From Zopfochytrium polystomum (Eukaryota; Chytridiomycota; Chytridiomycetes; Chytridiales; Chytridiaceae): a stretch of 64,000 nucleotides of DNA. Both the position numbers and the translations under genes were made by a program. The DNA lies in NCBI GenBank assembly GCA_025765615.1, contig JAIVFJ010000016.1:496001-560000 (forward strand), written 5' to 3'. The notes beneath the pieces are model-generated. The model ran no database searches. It worked only from the letters and a program-made list of their open reading frames with translations, and had not been told where the DNA came from. Below, one piece after another: positions 1-10,722 of the stretch (positions within the stretch are counted from its first letter, which is position 1; each line of letters begins with the position of its first letter).

Positions 1-854
1 TATCTGTGGCTTTGCCAACTCCAAGCGAATTGTATCGGCAATAGAGTTATAGTATATCAGTTTTCCTGTTGAAGTCCGCAGAGATCGTGGGTTGATTTGA
101 CATAAGCTAACTGCTTGCTTTTGGATTTGCTTAATTTTATACAAACTCGGAACATCGCCTACTCCAATGTCAACAAGAAGCCTCAAGATTGCTTTCTTAA
201 CAGGGTTTGAGAAACGGAAAGGCTGCTGACTAAAGAATACAGCAAGTTTCATGTCCAGCACAGGTACATTGAAGTAGAATGGCTCAGTTGGAAAGGGGGC
301 TTAAGTGGATGGTCAGCGGTTTCTGATGGTAAGGTTGACTGCGAATGTTCTGAAGGACCTAGAATTGGATGAGCAAGGAGCCACGGAATTCAATTCTTAG
401 AGTTGGCTACTCAACCTGACTGTGCATGCTTTTGTTTGTTCATCTCTGATGAATTGTCTGAAATGACGAAGTCATCCTCGTCATATTCGCTGTCCAATGA
501 ATCCAGTGGCGGCAATTCATCAAACACTTCCAATCTGTCGCTGTTTGAGTTGGATGATAACTCCTCGTCGATCGACTGCTCCTCATCTTCACTGCCGCCA
601 TCTTCACTGGAATATCCAGCAGAATCTTCAGCGAGACTGCTTGCAGCATTCATATCATCATTCACGTCGAGTGGTTCATTCATGTTGAACTCTTGGATAA
701 GTCTTTCATCACTCAATTCTGCGTGATCTCCTCCCTCCAATCTTTCGAACAGTGCCTGAGCAGTCTTGTGCCGTTCCGTTTGGACGTGCTCGTCAAGTTT
801 ACTTTTGTACTCGAAGCTTCGGTTGCACGGTCGACACAGCCACTGAAGTGACAT
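1..854 (-). CDS. C2H2 zinc-finger protein, truncated by left edge
   Basis: Function is not known. The ATG at 854 was chosen because it lies directly before the zinc finger; an in-frame ATG at 926 is the alternative. Exon 1 (854-416) encodes one C2H2-like finger (CRPCNRSFEYKSKLDEH, then H a few residues on), followed by a very acidic Ser/Asp/Glu-rich stretch. A 57-nt intron (415-359, GT-AG) joins in frame to exon 2 (358-1), which stays open to the window edge. Exon 2 has segments such as KKAILRLLVDIG and GDVPSLYKIKQIQ. They remind me of the N-terminal part of large fungal transposase-associated proteins (KDZ/Plavaka type), but this is a weak impression. The location beside repeat-rich DNA fits a mobile-element gene; a host zinc-finger gene is equally possible. 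Confidence 0.5.
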
Positions 855-1604
855 GGCGATGGTGACAGTTGAATGGACTTTTATTGAAGATCTGAAACCA
901 ACCAGCCACAGCAAATGGGATGCCATCTCTGCAACGATTTTGCCCCCTCAGTAACGCACTGCTGTCCTCCTGTCCGGATGCAGACACGTCGCCAGATTGC
1001 GCTCGAACGAGCAGGTGTGGCAGCGGGGCGCCAACGGGTTCTGGCGACAGCGGCAACTTGCGCGTGGCTGTGGATGTTTTGCGTTCCAGCCGAGGGGCCT
1101 GTGAAAGCGGGGCAGGGGGATTTGTGAGGGAGCCAGATCCTCGCCTGCTCTGCTATTTTGGGGGAGGGAGTCAAGGGATAGCATCAGGCAGAATCACGCC
1201 AGCCGGCATGCCCATTTCAGATCTTCTGGGTAACCGCAGTACTGCACACCACATCAGAGCTTGCCGATAGTGGACGGATCAACAAAGGTAAGCAGGATGA
1301 GGGCCAGCGTGTTTGCTAGAGACAATGCCGCAGTAGAAGGCAGTTTCGATCATCTCCGAAGTGCAGTCACTTGAGTAGTGTCAAACATCCATGAGATGGT
1401 GGCGTCAACGCGATTGGAACCATGGGACCAATGATGCGGCAGCCAATGCGGCATCCGATGCAGGTAGCAGAGCTTGAGACAGGCCAGGCGGAGATGGCTC
1501 TCGCCAGCGGAGGGGAAAGGCGATTGCGTCGCACGATGCCGAGTTACATGGACTGATCTGTTTGAAAGGTTATCAATGGAAGGGCAACTGTCCAGGGATT
1601 AGAA

Positions 1605-1654
<50 letters not shown>

Positions 1655-2694
1655 GGATGTGTGTGTGTGAATGTGAGTGTGCAGAGCCATCATCCAACAA
1701 GGCGGGGATCCTGCTCGCACCATCCCCCAGTTGCGAAGCCTGTTCAGTCATGCGGGACTTGCCTTCACACAGGTTGCGAGAACGGAGCATTCGAGGAATC
1801 TTTTCTCGCACATTGTCTGAACCAGCCACCAGACCAAATCCTCCACCAATCTTCGCCTGGGTTGGGGGTGTAAGGGAAAAAAAAAAAAAAAAAAAAAAAG
1901 GAGGCGCTGTGATGCCTGTGGATTACTCAGAAAGTAACAAGTCAAATCCAAATGCTTTTGGTTTCTGCACTCAGTAACGTGGGTTAGATACAGTATGATC
2001 ATTTTCATAGAGCCGCCTGAAGTTCAGAGAATCGATCAGCTCAAACGGTTCGGGCGCCACTCTGTTAGCGTAATCATGAACTGTGCTCAAGGAACCAAAT
2101 TGCGCTGATGTGCCCGAGACGCCGGATGGCTCCATCGCTTAGTCATCAACGGGCCACTGCCCTTCGGCGGGTAGTAGCTTGTTAATGCGTTGTTCCGAAA
2201 TTCTATTACTCCACCAGTCGCAGAGTTTTCTTGAACGATCTTGCGCAGCGGCATCTCGGTCCCGGCTGGGTGTGCGTGCCAGCCGCCCAACAGCTTGCCG
2301 CATGCGCATCAAAAGGCTCAGTCCTGTTCGTCTACTCACACACGCAACCGCTTTCGGCTTCGCCTTGGTGCGACCGGACCACCACTCGCACGTCCAACCA
2401 TCGACTCTTAACCCAATTTGTTTGCTGAATACTTTCCAACCTAAAGAGCCAAACCAGCTTGCCCGCTTTCAAAACCCCACAAGAGCTTGCGGCAGAACGC
2501 GCGAAAAGCGTCGACGCTGTTTCAGGCTACGGCATTGCTGCGTTACTAGCTGCAATGATCAAGCTAGACCAGTGGCAAGAAAGCGCCCGCCAGTGTTCAA
2601 AATCAAACATAAAGCGATCATGAAAAACGTTGATCGCGTTTTAGGCCCTTTCGCTTATCATCGAGGTAGTCGCCTTCAATACAAAAAAATAGAA
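855..2694. other. no gene recognised; contains a (GA)n microsatellite
   Basis: Only short overlapping ORFs without recognisable motifs are present. A (GA)n run lies at about 1605-1654 and an A run at about 1878-1899. Confidence 0.5.
1605..1654. repeat. (GA)n microsatellite
   Basis: About 25 GA units with one interruption (GATAGA). Confidence 0.9.
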
Positions 2695-3130
2695 GGTCAT
2701 CCTTCCCCGTCACCCCTCGCCGACGCCGGCATCCCACCACCACCACCTTCATCCCCGCCGCCGCCCGCCTCGACCCCCGTCCCAGCCCTCCCCCCACCCT
2801 TTCCCCCCGACAAGAACGACACGGGCGCAAACGCCGCCGCCGCCGACGTCGGCGGCACAGCCGCCAGCGGACTACCCCCCGGCATCACCCCTCCGTAAAA
2901 GTACGGCGGCGCGCCGGCGCTCGCGAGACCCGCGCTGCTGCTACCTGCCGCCGCCGCCGCCGCCGCTGTCTGACCAAATCCCAACGTCGACGAGGAAGAC
3001 GAAGGAATAACAAGCGGCATCGGGAAGCTCCCCCCCCGCGCTGTGAGAATAGCCACAGTCGCCGCCGCCGAGGCCGGGAGCTGCGTCGGAGGCGAGGACG
3101 ACGCGTGTCGGCTCCGTCGTTCAAACAGCT
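2695..3130. other. GC-rich low-complexity stretch, possible gene remnant
   Basis: This segment is much richer in GC than its surroundings and resembles the coding style of the 20-64 kb half. On the minus strand 3056-2697 is open for 119 codons and encodes a Gly/Ala/Ser/Pro-rich sequence with poly-Ala (residues about 32-38). There is no domain I recognise and no clear splice context. It may be an exon of a low-complexity protein or a displaced fragment. Confidence 0.25.
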
Positions 3131-4944
3131 GACGTGCGAGGAGGGTTATGACAGAAGTCCATGGCAGAGAACTCTGTCAGTTTCCAATATTTTGTTAGGA
3201 GATTTTGTACACTGATAGGGCACTAGTAGTCAAATACATTAGAGAATTTTGATGAGACGTCTGTGGCTCATTCTCCTGATAATAGGAATTTTACGTGAAA
3301 ATTTTGGAAATGAACTGCCTGTCAATTTTCACTCTTCCTAATCTGATTTACGCACTTTGCACACTGCAAACCAGTAGTACTGGTAAACAATCTGAAACAG
3401 ATCACCACATACATAGCTTTGATATGATGAAATGGACTGTGGCATTTTCCAGCAGCTCCAGAAGTTGGAGAAGTCATTCACAGCAAAACTTGCAAACTTA
3501 TTGCTTATTGGTTCAAAAAAAACTTCTGATCACACAAAGCTTGCAGACTTATTCACCAAAATGTTTCACAAGCGCCTATCTTCTTCAGTAGCGTCTCTAA
3601 AGAGGCTTCAAATGGTAAGGTATTTGAGTCTAGAAATTGCTTGTTTGCAAGTTATCTGGTTGCTCCAGCTTCTTTTGCTGCTGAAAATCACACAGTGTAT
3701 TCAGGGTCACACTTGGTATTTGAAAAATGATGCGCTATCAATCAGCTCCTGTTGAGGCATTTTCGTGCAAACTGCTCAAAGAGAGCAACTCAAGGGGTCT
3801 GTCTATTCCCAGTGTTTTCCTATTTGATTGCTATTATCTGGGGACTGAGCTGCTGCAAACTCATAAAATTTTTTAGCAGCATATCACTCCACCAAATTCC
3901 TAATTGTGCTCAAAGTTTGGCATCAAAAGATTGAGAACTGGGAAAGTTTTGTATATTGGGCTTCTGTGAAGGACGCTGGAACTTTTTGCACTTTTTCCCC
4001 CCCAACTGTACAATGGAATTAGAGCAGGAAGCTTGACAATTAGTCTGAATATTTAGTCTGCATAGTAGAAAATTTCTGAGTAAACTTAATAAGAAGCGCA
4101 GAGATTGGATATCTGTATCTGCTTCATGTCTGCAAGAAAACCAGGACTAATGAGAAGCACATGTAAGGGGCTATCTGCTACCGCCTTTTTGGATGACAGC
4201 CTTAAATAGTCTGAGTATGTAGCAGTGGTTCTGAAAAATTAATTGTTTGGTGGGAAATGCCACATCAGAGTAATTTTTTTCGCAAAGGCCTCCAGAGGAA
4301 ACAATTGCTGAAAGGCAAAAACAGTGGGTGGAAAGGAGGCTGCCCTCACCATAAGACCTTGTCAGTGATCTGTCCTTCTTAAATCATTCCCAATTGTTGT
4401 TCCAATTTTTCCAATAATTGAACTGGCTCCCTCATTAATTGGAAGAAAGAAATTCAATTGGTAATTCAATTATAGGAACCCATGGTATGTAGTGGAACAG
4501 AAACCCAGTGTAAACAGTTTATGCAGGGACCCTGTGGATCTCCATATACAGAGGGCTCTTTTTCGGGAAACCACAAGGGCAGACGCAGAGCGTTTTCCTG
4601 GATTGTCTGCCCCAAGTCTGTACTGCACAGCCTTAAGAATGAATGGCTTTTTCCCAAACCAATAGGGTTTAACACAGGTTGGGCTGGATTTGCAATTTGA
4701 CTTGATTCAATTCGGGTTTCCAAACTCAAATGACAATTTTTTGCAATATGCCAGACATTTGATTCGCCAAATTAGGCATTTTTAGGCCGAATCACCCCTA
4801 ATAGGGCAGACATTTGAAAAAATACTCATTAAAAAGCTTTGAATCAACGCAAATGGCTGATTTTGGCAAACAATCATTTGATTTGATTTGATTTGATTTT
4901 TTGAATCAGACCCAAATCAGACCTCTTTTTCATACACTTCAATT
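3131..4944. other. AT-rich intergenic DNA with a possible copia RNase H scrap
   Basis: At about 3530-3600 (+) the translation KLADLFTKMFHKRL resembles the conserved C-terminal end of copia-type polyproteins (the ADxFTK motif). The flanking frames are broken. Nothing else is recognised in the rest. Confidence 0.3.
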
Positions 4945-4949
4945 CATAT

Positions 4950-5363
4950 TGTAAACAGTCTACTCTGAGTGAGTGAGTGGAAGGAGTGGAATGAAGTGGA
5001 GATGTGTGTTTGCGGGTAGTCCTTCTCCCCAACTTGGAGAGAAAGGAGAAAAACTCTGTTATGAATTATTGATACATGATGATGATATACACGCTGTAAT
5101 AGTTGCTAGGCAAGCGTGACTGGCACAGGGTAAAAACCTCTCCTATATTATCTGCTTGAGCAGAGGAGGAGGAAAACTGTTGACACCGGGTTTCCGTTTC
5201 ACTTAATACTCAGAGTATTTGTCATCAGCACAAGCCAGCGCCCAGATCTGCATTGGCGGTGGCTCGCTCTCCCATGGGCATCGTGAGAACGATAACTGAC
5301 AGTCACAATAGGTTCGGGTCCGTCTTGTGCCTCTTGCTGCTAAAAAGTGAGTCCCGCCTAACG
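4950..5363 (-). mobile_element. solo LTR, copia family A, with 5-bp TSD
   Basis: This is a 414-bp copy of the LTR that also occurs at 11759-12171, in the opposite orientation and somewhat diverged. On the plus strand it starts TGTAAACAGTC and ends with the complement of the TGTTAGGCAGAACTGAC end, here decayed. It is flanked by a perfect direct repeat CATAT (4945-4949 and 5364-5368). No internal domain lies beside it, so it is most simply a solo LTR left by LTR-LTR recombination. Confidence 0.85.
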
Positions 5364-5368
5364 CATAT

Positions 5369-6657
5369 CAAACCCTACAAACCAAGCTGATGAGGTTGAA
5401 AGAGTTTCATAACCAGAGGTAAGGTTTACCACCAGTTTTACCAGGATTTTGCTGTTGTTTTTTTTTTCGGTTTCGAGATGGCAAGGGAACGGCTTATAGC
5501 TTGCCTTATAACAGAGTGTATGGGGTATGTGTGCAGAGCAGAGTGCACAGCAAGCAACCATCTATTGTATGTTGCAATCAATGGTATCGCTAAGGTTCCA
5601 AATCGACACACGACAGACGATAAATGATGCAACAAGGATAGGGCATTCCAGCATCAGTTTATGTGATATCGCGCTATGTTATTGCGAAATTTATCATGTA
5701 TGGATGACGTATAATTAGTGTATCCTGGGGAATCGAACCTGGAACCGGATAACGATGGGCAGCTCTGTTACCATAACAATACGAGGTCAAATGTCATGAG
5801 AATGTGTTGATTTGAAACCTTAGTAATTGCCTTGACTGGGCTGTAGACAGAGTTGCCACCAGGGTGGTCTCATAAACAGGCCATGGCGTGACAGGAACAA
5901 CTGCAGGGGACAGGTGAAGAGTGTGCTCCTGTCTCTCAGCCCACCAGCTGTGCTGCTGGCCCTGGTTGAGGGGGATACCCTTAGGTGTGGCAGAGGATTT
6001 GTGAGTGACTGCCAGGGACAGACAATTGTCCATCTGTCTCTGTACCTATGGGAGGTGGAGCAGTTGTCTACAAAGGAGGTGGGGAGGCGGGAAGTGTCTG
6101 TCCTGTTCCCAGCTCCAGTCAGGGGAATGTTGCCTGTCAGGACTCAGACTGTCTTGGCCTACCTCACCAAGTCAACTTTAGCAGGAGGAAGCAGCTTTGA
6201 AGGGGAAATTTGGATTGGCTACAACAGACAGGGTCAGAGACAGTCTACTAGTCTAGGCAGACAACAAAGGACAAAATTCAAATTAAGAAACAACACATAG
6301 ACAAATGGAGCAGACACAGAAAGTGTACTATTTGTTCATAGTCCAGACCATTTGAGTACTACTACAGTCACGGTAGCACACTGGTCAGTAGGTGGTGTAC
6401 ATGCTAAGTGCCAGTGTTATGCTTTTAGTACCAGCTCTGTCCAACAACAGATTTAAACCTAAAACATGTAAAATACAGCTTTGGCAGGTTGGGTAAGGTA
6501 GGAAGCCCCTCTAACCTGGTCAGATCAACAGTTTGTGCACATTGGGTTCTGGTTTTGGAGCACCCTGTCTGATAGTTGAGAGTCCTCAATTTAGCAATAG
6601 TGCCAGGAAGTTGTGCAAAAATTTTGTGGTTGCTGAATGTGTTTTATACTATATGAA
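5369..6657. other. no gene recognised; tRNA-like remnant
   Basis: At about 5716-5785 (minus sense) a T-arm-like segment (GGTTCGATTCCCC) and a possible acceptor pairing suggest a decayed tRNA or tRNA-derived SINE, but the anticodon stem does not fold well. An ORF at 5914-6300 (+) has no recognisable features. Confidence 0.35.
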
Positions 6658-6741
6658 GGGCAGATGGCCGAGTTGGTCTAAGGCGCCAGATTAAGGCTCT
6701 GGTCTCTCCGGAGGCGTGGGTTTCGAATCCCACTCTGCTCA
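6658..6741 (+). tRNA. tRNA-Leu (AAG)
   Basis: The 84-nt sequence folds as a class II tRNA. The acceptor GGGCAGA pairs with TCTGCTC, the D-arm is GCCGAG...AAGGC, the anticodon stem is CCAGA/TCTGG with loop TTAAGGC (anticodon AAG), there is a long variable arm, and the T-stem is GTGGG/CCCAC. The discriminator base is A, as expected for Leu. The T-loop has eight bases (TTTCGAAT), one T more than the canonical seven, so it may be a weak or inactive copy. Confidence 0.85.
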
Positions 6742-7134
6742 ATTACACTACCAGGATCACCTTTCAACCCTGAGCCTTGATGATCTGCCCTTTCGGTCCA
6801 CATAGAGGTTTTGACAATTGAATGTAATCGGACTTCTATCTCCCATTTGCCTGAGCACACCAATAAATTTCAGGGAAAATTGGAAGAACAATTGAAATAA
6901 TTGTGGAATGGGCAGAGCGCCAATGAGGTCCAATGGCTGCAGGCTTGTGCACCTTTTGACCCGCAATTTTTGGCCTTTCAGGAATTGTTTCCTTACAAGA
7001 ATCTCACCCAACCAATCGCTCTGACATTGCATTATACACCACACAATTAACCTTTTGAAAGCCCTGCACCCCCTCACTCACCTTGAAAAAACTTCTGCTG
7101 GTGTGAGAGAGCAGTATGCTGTCCTTGTGGGGAA

Positions 7135-7229
7135 GCTCTGTTAACTCAGTTGGTTAGAGTGTAGTGCTAATACGCCCTCTTGTGACTGGAGGTACGCTAA
7201 AGTCACAGGTTCGATCCCTGTACAGAGCA
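7135..7229 (+). tRNA. tRNA-Ile (AAT) with 21-nt intron
   Basis: The mature tRNA is 74 nt. The acceptor GCTCTGT pairs with ACAGAGC and the discriminator is A. The anticodon stem TAGTG/CGCTA holds loop CTAATAA with anticodon AAT at 7169-7171. A 21-nt intron (7173-7193) sits one base 3' of the anticodon, the canonical position for eukaryotic nuclear tRNA introns. The T-arm CAGG-TTCGATC-CCTG is normal. Confidence 0.93.
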
Positions 7230-8162
7230 TGTGGATAAATCAGGTGGCTGATTCTCTTGAACACCACACCTTAAGCTTAAGCTGCCCTTGGTTCCTTAAC
7301 TCCAAAAAACTGAGCTAGTTTGAATTGTTGATCTGGTTTTAGCGCAAAGTACTGAGACCAAGAATTGTTGGTGGTCTGGTTGCTGGTTTAGCAGGCACCA
7401 GATGCAATGGCAGTGGACGTCGTCAGATGCGCTAGGAGGCGTAGGCGACAAACAGCAAGAAGTCAAATTGCAGGTCGGCAAAACCAAAGCGAGTCATTGT
7501 CAGCAAACTGCAAATTGCAGTGGCTGGTAAAAACATTGTCAATCTGGAGATTAAAGAAAATAGTAGTTGTCCAGTAAATTGAAATTGATAATGATATGAT
7601 TATAGATGTTGTTGATTTGAGGCCACAAAAGAGCATTCAATCAGTGGAATTCACAGCAGAAATTTTTCCTGCTGCTTTGTTATGTGCAAAGAAATTATTC
7701 TGGCTCAAAAATTATTTCAGGTTTCAAAAGTATTGTGATATATGTCATGATATTTAATTAGTAAAAGTATTGCGATATTTTGGGCTATAGTATCAATTTG
7801 AAACCATAGTGGCTGGCAGCGAGCCGGTGGAGATCCTCCAGGTGGGTGGCAGATTGTCAAACAGCCCCAAGTCAATAGACAAAAATTGAGGTTTTGGAAC
7901 CACACTTTCTGCAGGAAAAAATTGAATGTTTTTATAGAAATCAGGAAAAATAAGCAAATACCTGCTCACTGATATCTGTGATGGGAGGACTGGAATTCTG
8001 TCCTTTCTTTCCATTGAGAATTTTGGACTTCTTGTGTAACATGTGTGCAACAAAAATCTTGATCTTTCACGCACTTCTGCTTCAATTTTTCTGCTTGACT
8101 GCTTTTCCAAAGACATCAGAAAGGCCTATGTCCCAGCTATTGTCGCATGAGTGGGCGATCCT
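7230..8162. other. no gene recognised
   Basis: AT-rich intergenic sequence between tRNA genes. The short ORFs have no conserved motif. Confidence 0.5.
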
Positions 8163-8234
8163 GGGGCTTGCTGGGGATTGAACCCAGGACCTCCTCCACC
8201 CGAAGGAGGAATCATACCACTAGACCACAAACCC
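8163..8234 (-). tRNA. tRNA-Pro (CGG)
   Basis: The 72-nt minus-strand sequence folds fully. The acceptor GGGTTTG pairs with CAAGCCC (one G-T), the D-loop holds AGTGGTA, the anticodon stem CCTCC/GGAGG holds loop TTCGGGT (anticodon CGG), and the T-arm is CTGGG-TTCAATC-CCCAG. The sequence just upstream of its 5' end is tandemly duplicated together with its 5' half (see 8235-8420). Confidence 0.92.
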
Positions 8235-8420
8235 ACCCATAATCTTTGTTGGAATATGCACCACACACGTCATAATCTATAAGAAAGAAGAAGAAAATTT
8301 GTCTTTGATTCCATCTGTCTCCTCTGGAATCATACCACTGGACCACAAACCCAAGCGTAGTCCCTGTTGGAATATGCCCCTGCATACAAGATAATCGATA
8401 AAAATTTGCCTTTGATTCCA
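8235..8420 (-). repeat. imperfect tandem duplication carrying a half tRNA-Pro
   Basis: The DNA 5' of tRNA-Pro contains TTGGAATATGC followed by a segment ending TTTGATTCCATC, and this block occurs again directly after itself (about 8240-8310 and 8358-8425). Between the copies, at about 8324-8354, lies the 5' half of tRNA-Pro (acceptor, D-arm and start of the anticodon arm) without any 3' half. The half copy cannot make a tRNA. Confidence 0.7.
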
Positions 8421-9057
8421 TCCATCTCCCACCGCCACTGTCACAGACACACACTCCACCCCCACCCTCGCTAGTCCCAATTATCAATGATTTATATAGT
8501 TGTGCATTACATTTTCAATGTTCTTCACAGATTTGCCTCAGGTGCACCAACTTCCACCAGACTGTAACACACAATCTCTGGATTAATTACACACAGAACA
8601 ACAACACCAATCAGCTGAGAGCATTTTGCATTTTTCATTATTAGAGAGAAATGACATGAACTTGAAATGAACTTGATCTCAACTTGAACAAAACCTGAAT
8701 TTGGACTTTGCCCTCAGAGATTGGCAACAGGGGATTAAATTTGCAGCAAGCCCCCATCAACGCATAGAAAAAAGCAAAAAAAAAAAAAAAAAAAAAAAAA
8801 ACCTTCTCAATTTGACATAAAGTATCTTTCAAATTGATCAAAAGTCCAGTTCAATGTTGTCGGGGCGGTTTGCTGTCATACATCTGCTTTGCTTGTCTAT
8901 GAGTGTCCAACATCATTGGATTTTGTCGTTTGTATGTATGTGCCGTTGTCACCCCTCTGCTGCACAGTACTGTAGCCAAAAGTCAGGATCTGCAACCTGA
9001 AACCTGCAACTGACAGACACTCTTCAGCTCAGAGGTGTCAGAGCTGTGACACTGTGG
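8421..9057. other. no gene recognised; A run
   Basis: Intergenic sequence with an A run at about 8778-8801. No conserved ORF is seen. Confidence 0.5.
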
Positions 9058-9139
9058 TGAGCAGAGTGGGATTCGAACCCACGCCCCTCTCGAGACTACG
9101 ACCTGAACGTAGCGCCTTGGACCGCTCGGCCATCTGCCC
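9058..9139 (-). tRNA. tRNA-Leu (CAG)
   Basis: The 82-nt minus-strand sequence folds as class II tRNA. Acceptor GGGCAGA/TCTGCTC is identical to that of the Leu-AAG gene at 6658. The D-arm is GCCGAGCGGTCCAAGGC, the anticodon stem CTACG/CGTAG has loop TTCAGGT (anticodon CAG), a variable arm follows, and the T-arm GTGGG-TTCGAAT-CCCAC is canonical. The discriminator is A. Confidence 0.95.
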
Positions 9140-9666
9140 TGTTTCAAGCTAATAGTCTTGCAGTGTTAGAATCCATCCCATCCCAAACAACACACCTTTT
9201 GCCAGCGTAGAGTAAGAGCTGAAGAACCTAAACTATGACTGACACCTTGTGTGAGATACTCAAGAATCTCATACTGAGATGCAGGAGAAGCGAATGGCCT
9301 TGGGAAGTTGGGGGGGTCGCCTTAGCAGGAAAAAAGATCTGATGGGCAAACGAGAAAATCCAAATTTGCTTGATTTCGATGTCCTGCACTGTATCTGCTG
9401 CTTTTTTGTGCAGATGCTGCTGTTCTTGGTGTGCAAGTGGGGTTTTGTTTGTGTGCTTGCTGGTTATTTTGGTGTACCTGCAGCCAAGTGGCCCTTGTCA
9501 CTCCTTTTTGAAATTCTTAGCAGTTTTCTTGGATGTGCATCTTCCAGTCAGGGAGACTGTTTGGAAGGCAGGCTTTGTGAGCGCATCGCCCAACAGCTCC
9601 TCTTGTCAGATTGGTCAGCCAGAGTGGCAGTGACACCAATAACTCCAATGTATTCCAACAAGCCTG
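9140..9666. other. no gene recognised
   Basis: A 176-codon ORF spans 9279-9809 (+) but runs through the antisense of the tRNA-Ala-like element and shows no protein motif, so I do not call it. Confidence 0.5.
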
Positions 9667-9738
9667 TGGAGGCACAGGGGATCGAACCCTGGGCATCTCG
9701 CATGCGAAGCGAGCTATCTACCACTGATATATATGTTG
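9667..9738 (-). pseudogene. degenerate tRNA-Ala (CGC)-like sequence
   Basis: The minus strand has an anticodon arm GCTCGCTTCGCATGCGAG with anticodon CGC, a T-arm CAGGG-TTCGATC-CCCTG, a D-loop AGTGGTA and a 3' end TGCCTCC plus A, all as in tRNA-Ala. The 5' acceptor strand is CAACATA, which cannot pair with TGCCTCC. The gene is therefore probably dead, or its 5' strand was replaced by flanking DNA. Confidence 0.7.
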
Positions 9739-10646
9739 GTGATTGCGCCTGGCGTGTCAGAAGGGCACCAACAGACTTGAGTCGGCGTGGAGCGATAAAG
9801 CTTGTTTAGAGCGTGAGCCCTTCTCTTGTTAAGAGCGAAGCGCCCTTTGTTGCCAAAGTAGATGGAGAGCCGATGCTCTCAGACAGATTGGTCTTGTTTA
9901 GAGTGCAGAGCACACCCTTTTCTTGTAAGAGCGAAGCGCCCTATACAAACGAGGGTATCGACCCGAGGTAGAACTTGAAGAGCTTCGCAGGTCAAGGTAG
10001 AGGGTATGTTGACTCGGATAAGAATAATGGTTTTTGTTTGTTGTATTCGAGGGTTGAGAGGAGAGCAGGCAGATGTGATCAGGATCTGGGATGATGCTCT
10101 TCTGGAGCTGCTGGGGCTCCCCCTTTTATACTGCAGGTGGTCTCAGGAATCAGACTTTGGTGATAGCCTTTTAGCTCTGAGAGATAGAGTTTAGACTTTG
10201 AGGAGTCAGGAGGCAGGCATGACATCATTGTTGCATCACGCTGATTTGGCCAGAACTTCCATGGAGTTATGTGTGCAAAAAAGTAAGTCAGGCTCCCTGT
10301 CAAGCTCCTGTAATCATTCCTATCAAATTGCAAGAGTGAAGCACACTGATGTGGTCTACCCAGACTGGGGATTGAAACCACCTCTAAGCACTCGTACAGT
10401 GTCAGAGATTGAGAAAAGTGTAGATAACACTGGGATCAGCCCTTATGCCATCTTAACTTATCGTTACTCTTGAAGTCAGGTCAGAGGATCTTAAAAGGTG
10501 TAGGTAATGTGTGCAAACTCCAACAATATACCCCCAATAGCGGTGCAGGGATCCCCTGGTACTAACAACAAAAACTTGCTGTGAAGCCTGTGACATTCCC
10601 TCTTGTCTCGCGTGGGAGGAGCTGGGTGCGTCTTATTTGTAACCAT
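9739..10646. other. no gene recognised; short dispersed repeat
   Basis: Two related segments (9801-9847 and 9891-9942) share CTTGTTTAGAG and AAGAGCGAAGCGCCCT. Nothing else is recognised. Confidence 0.4.
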
Positions 10647-10722
10647 TGTGAACAGCCTACTCTGAGTGAGTGAGTGAAAGGAGTGAATGAAGTGGAGATG
10701 TGTGTTTGTGGGTGGTCCTTCT
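10647..10722 (-). mobile_element. fragment of copia family A LTR
   Basis: About 76 bp match the outer end of the LTR (TGTGAACAGCCTACTCTG, then the GAGTGAGTGAGTG block and GTGGTCCTTCT). The rest of the LTR is absent. Confidence 0.75.

Noticed and set aside
9279..9809. 176-codon ORF across the tRNA-Ala relic
   Set aside because: It translates antisense tRNA sequence and shows no protein signature.
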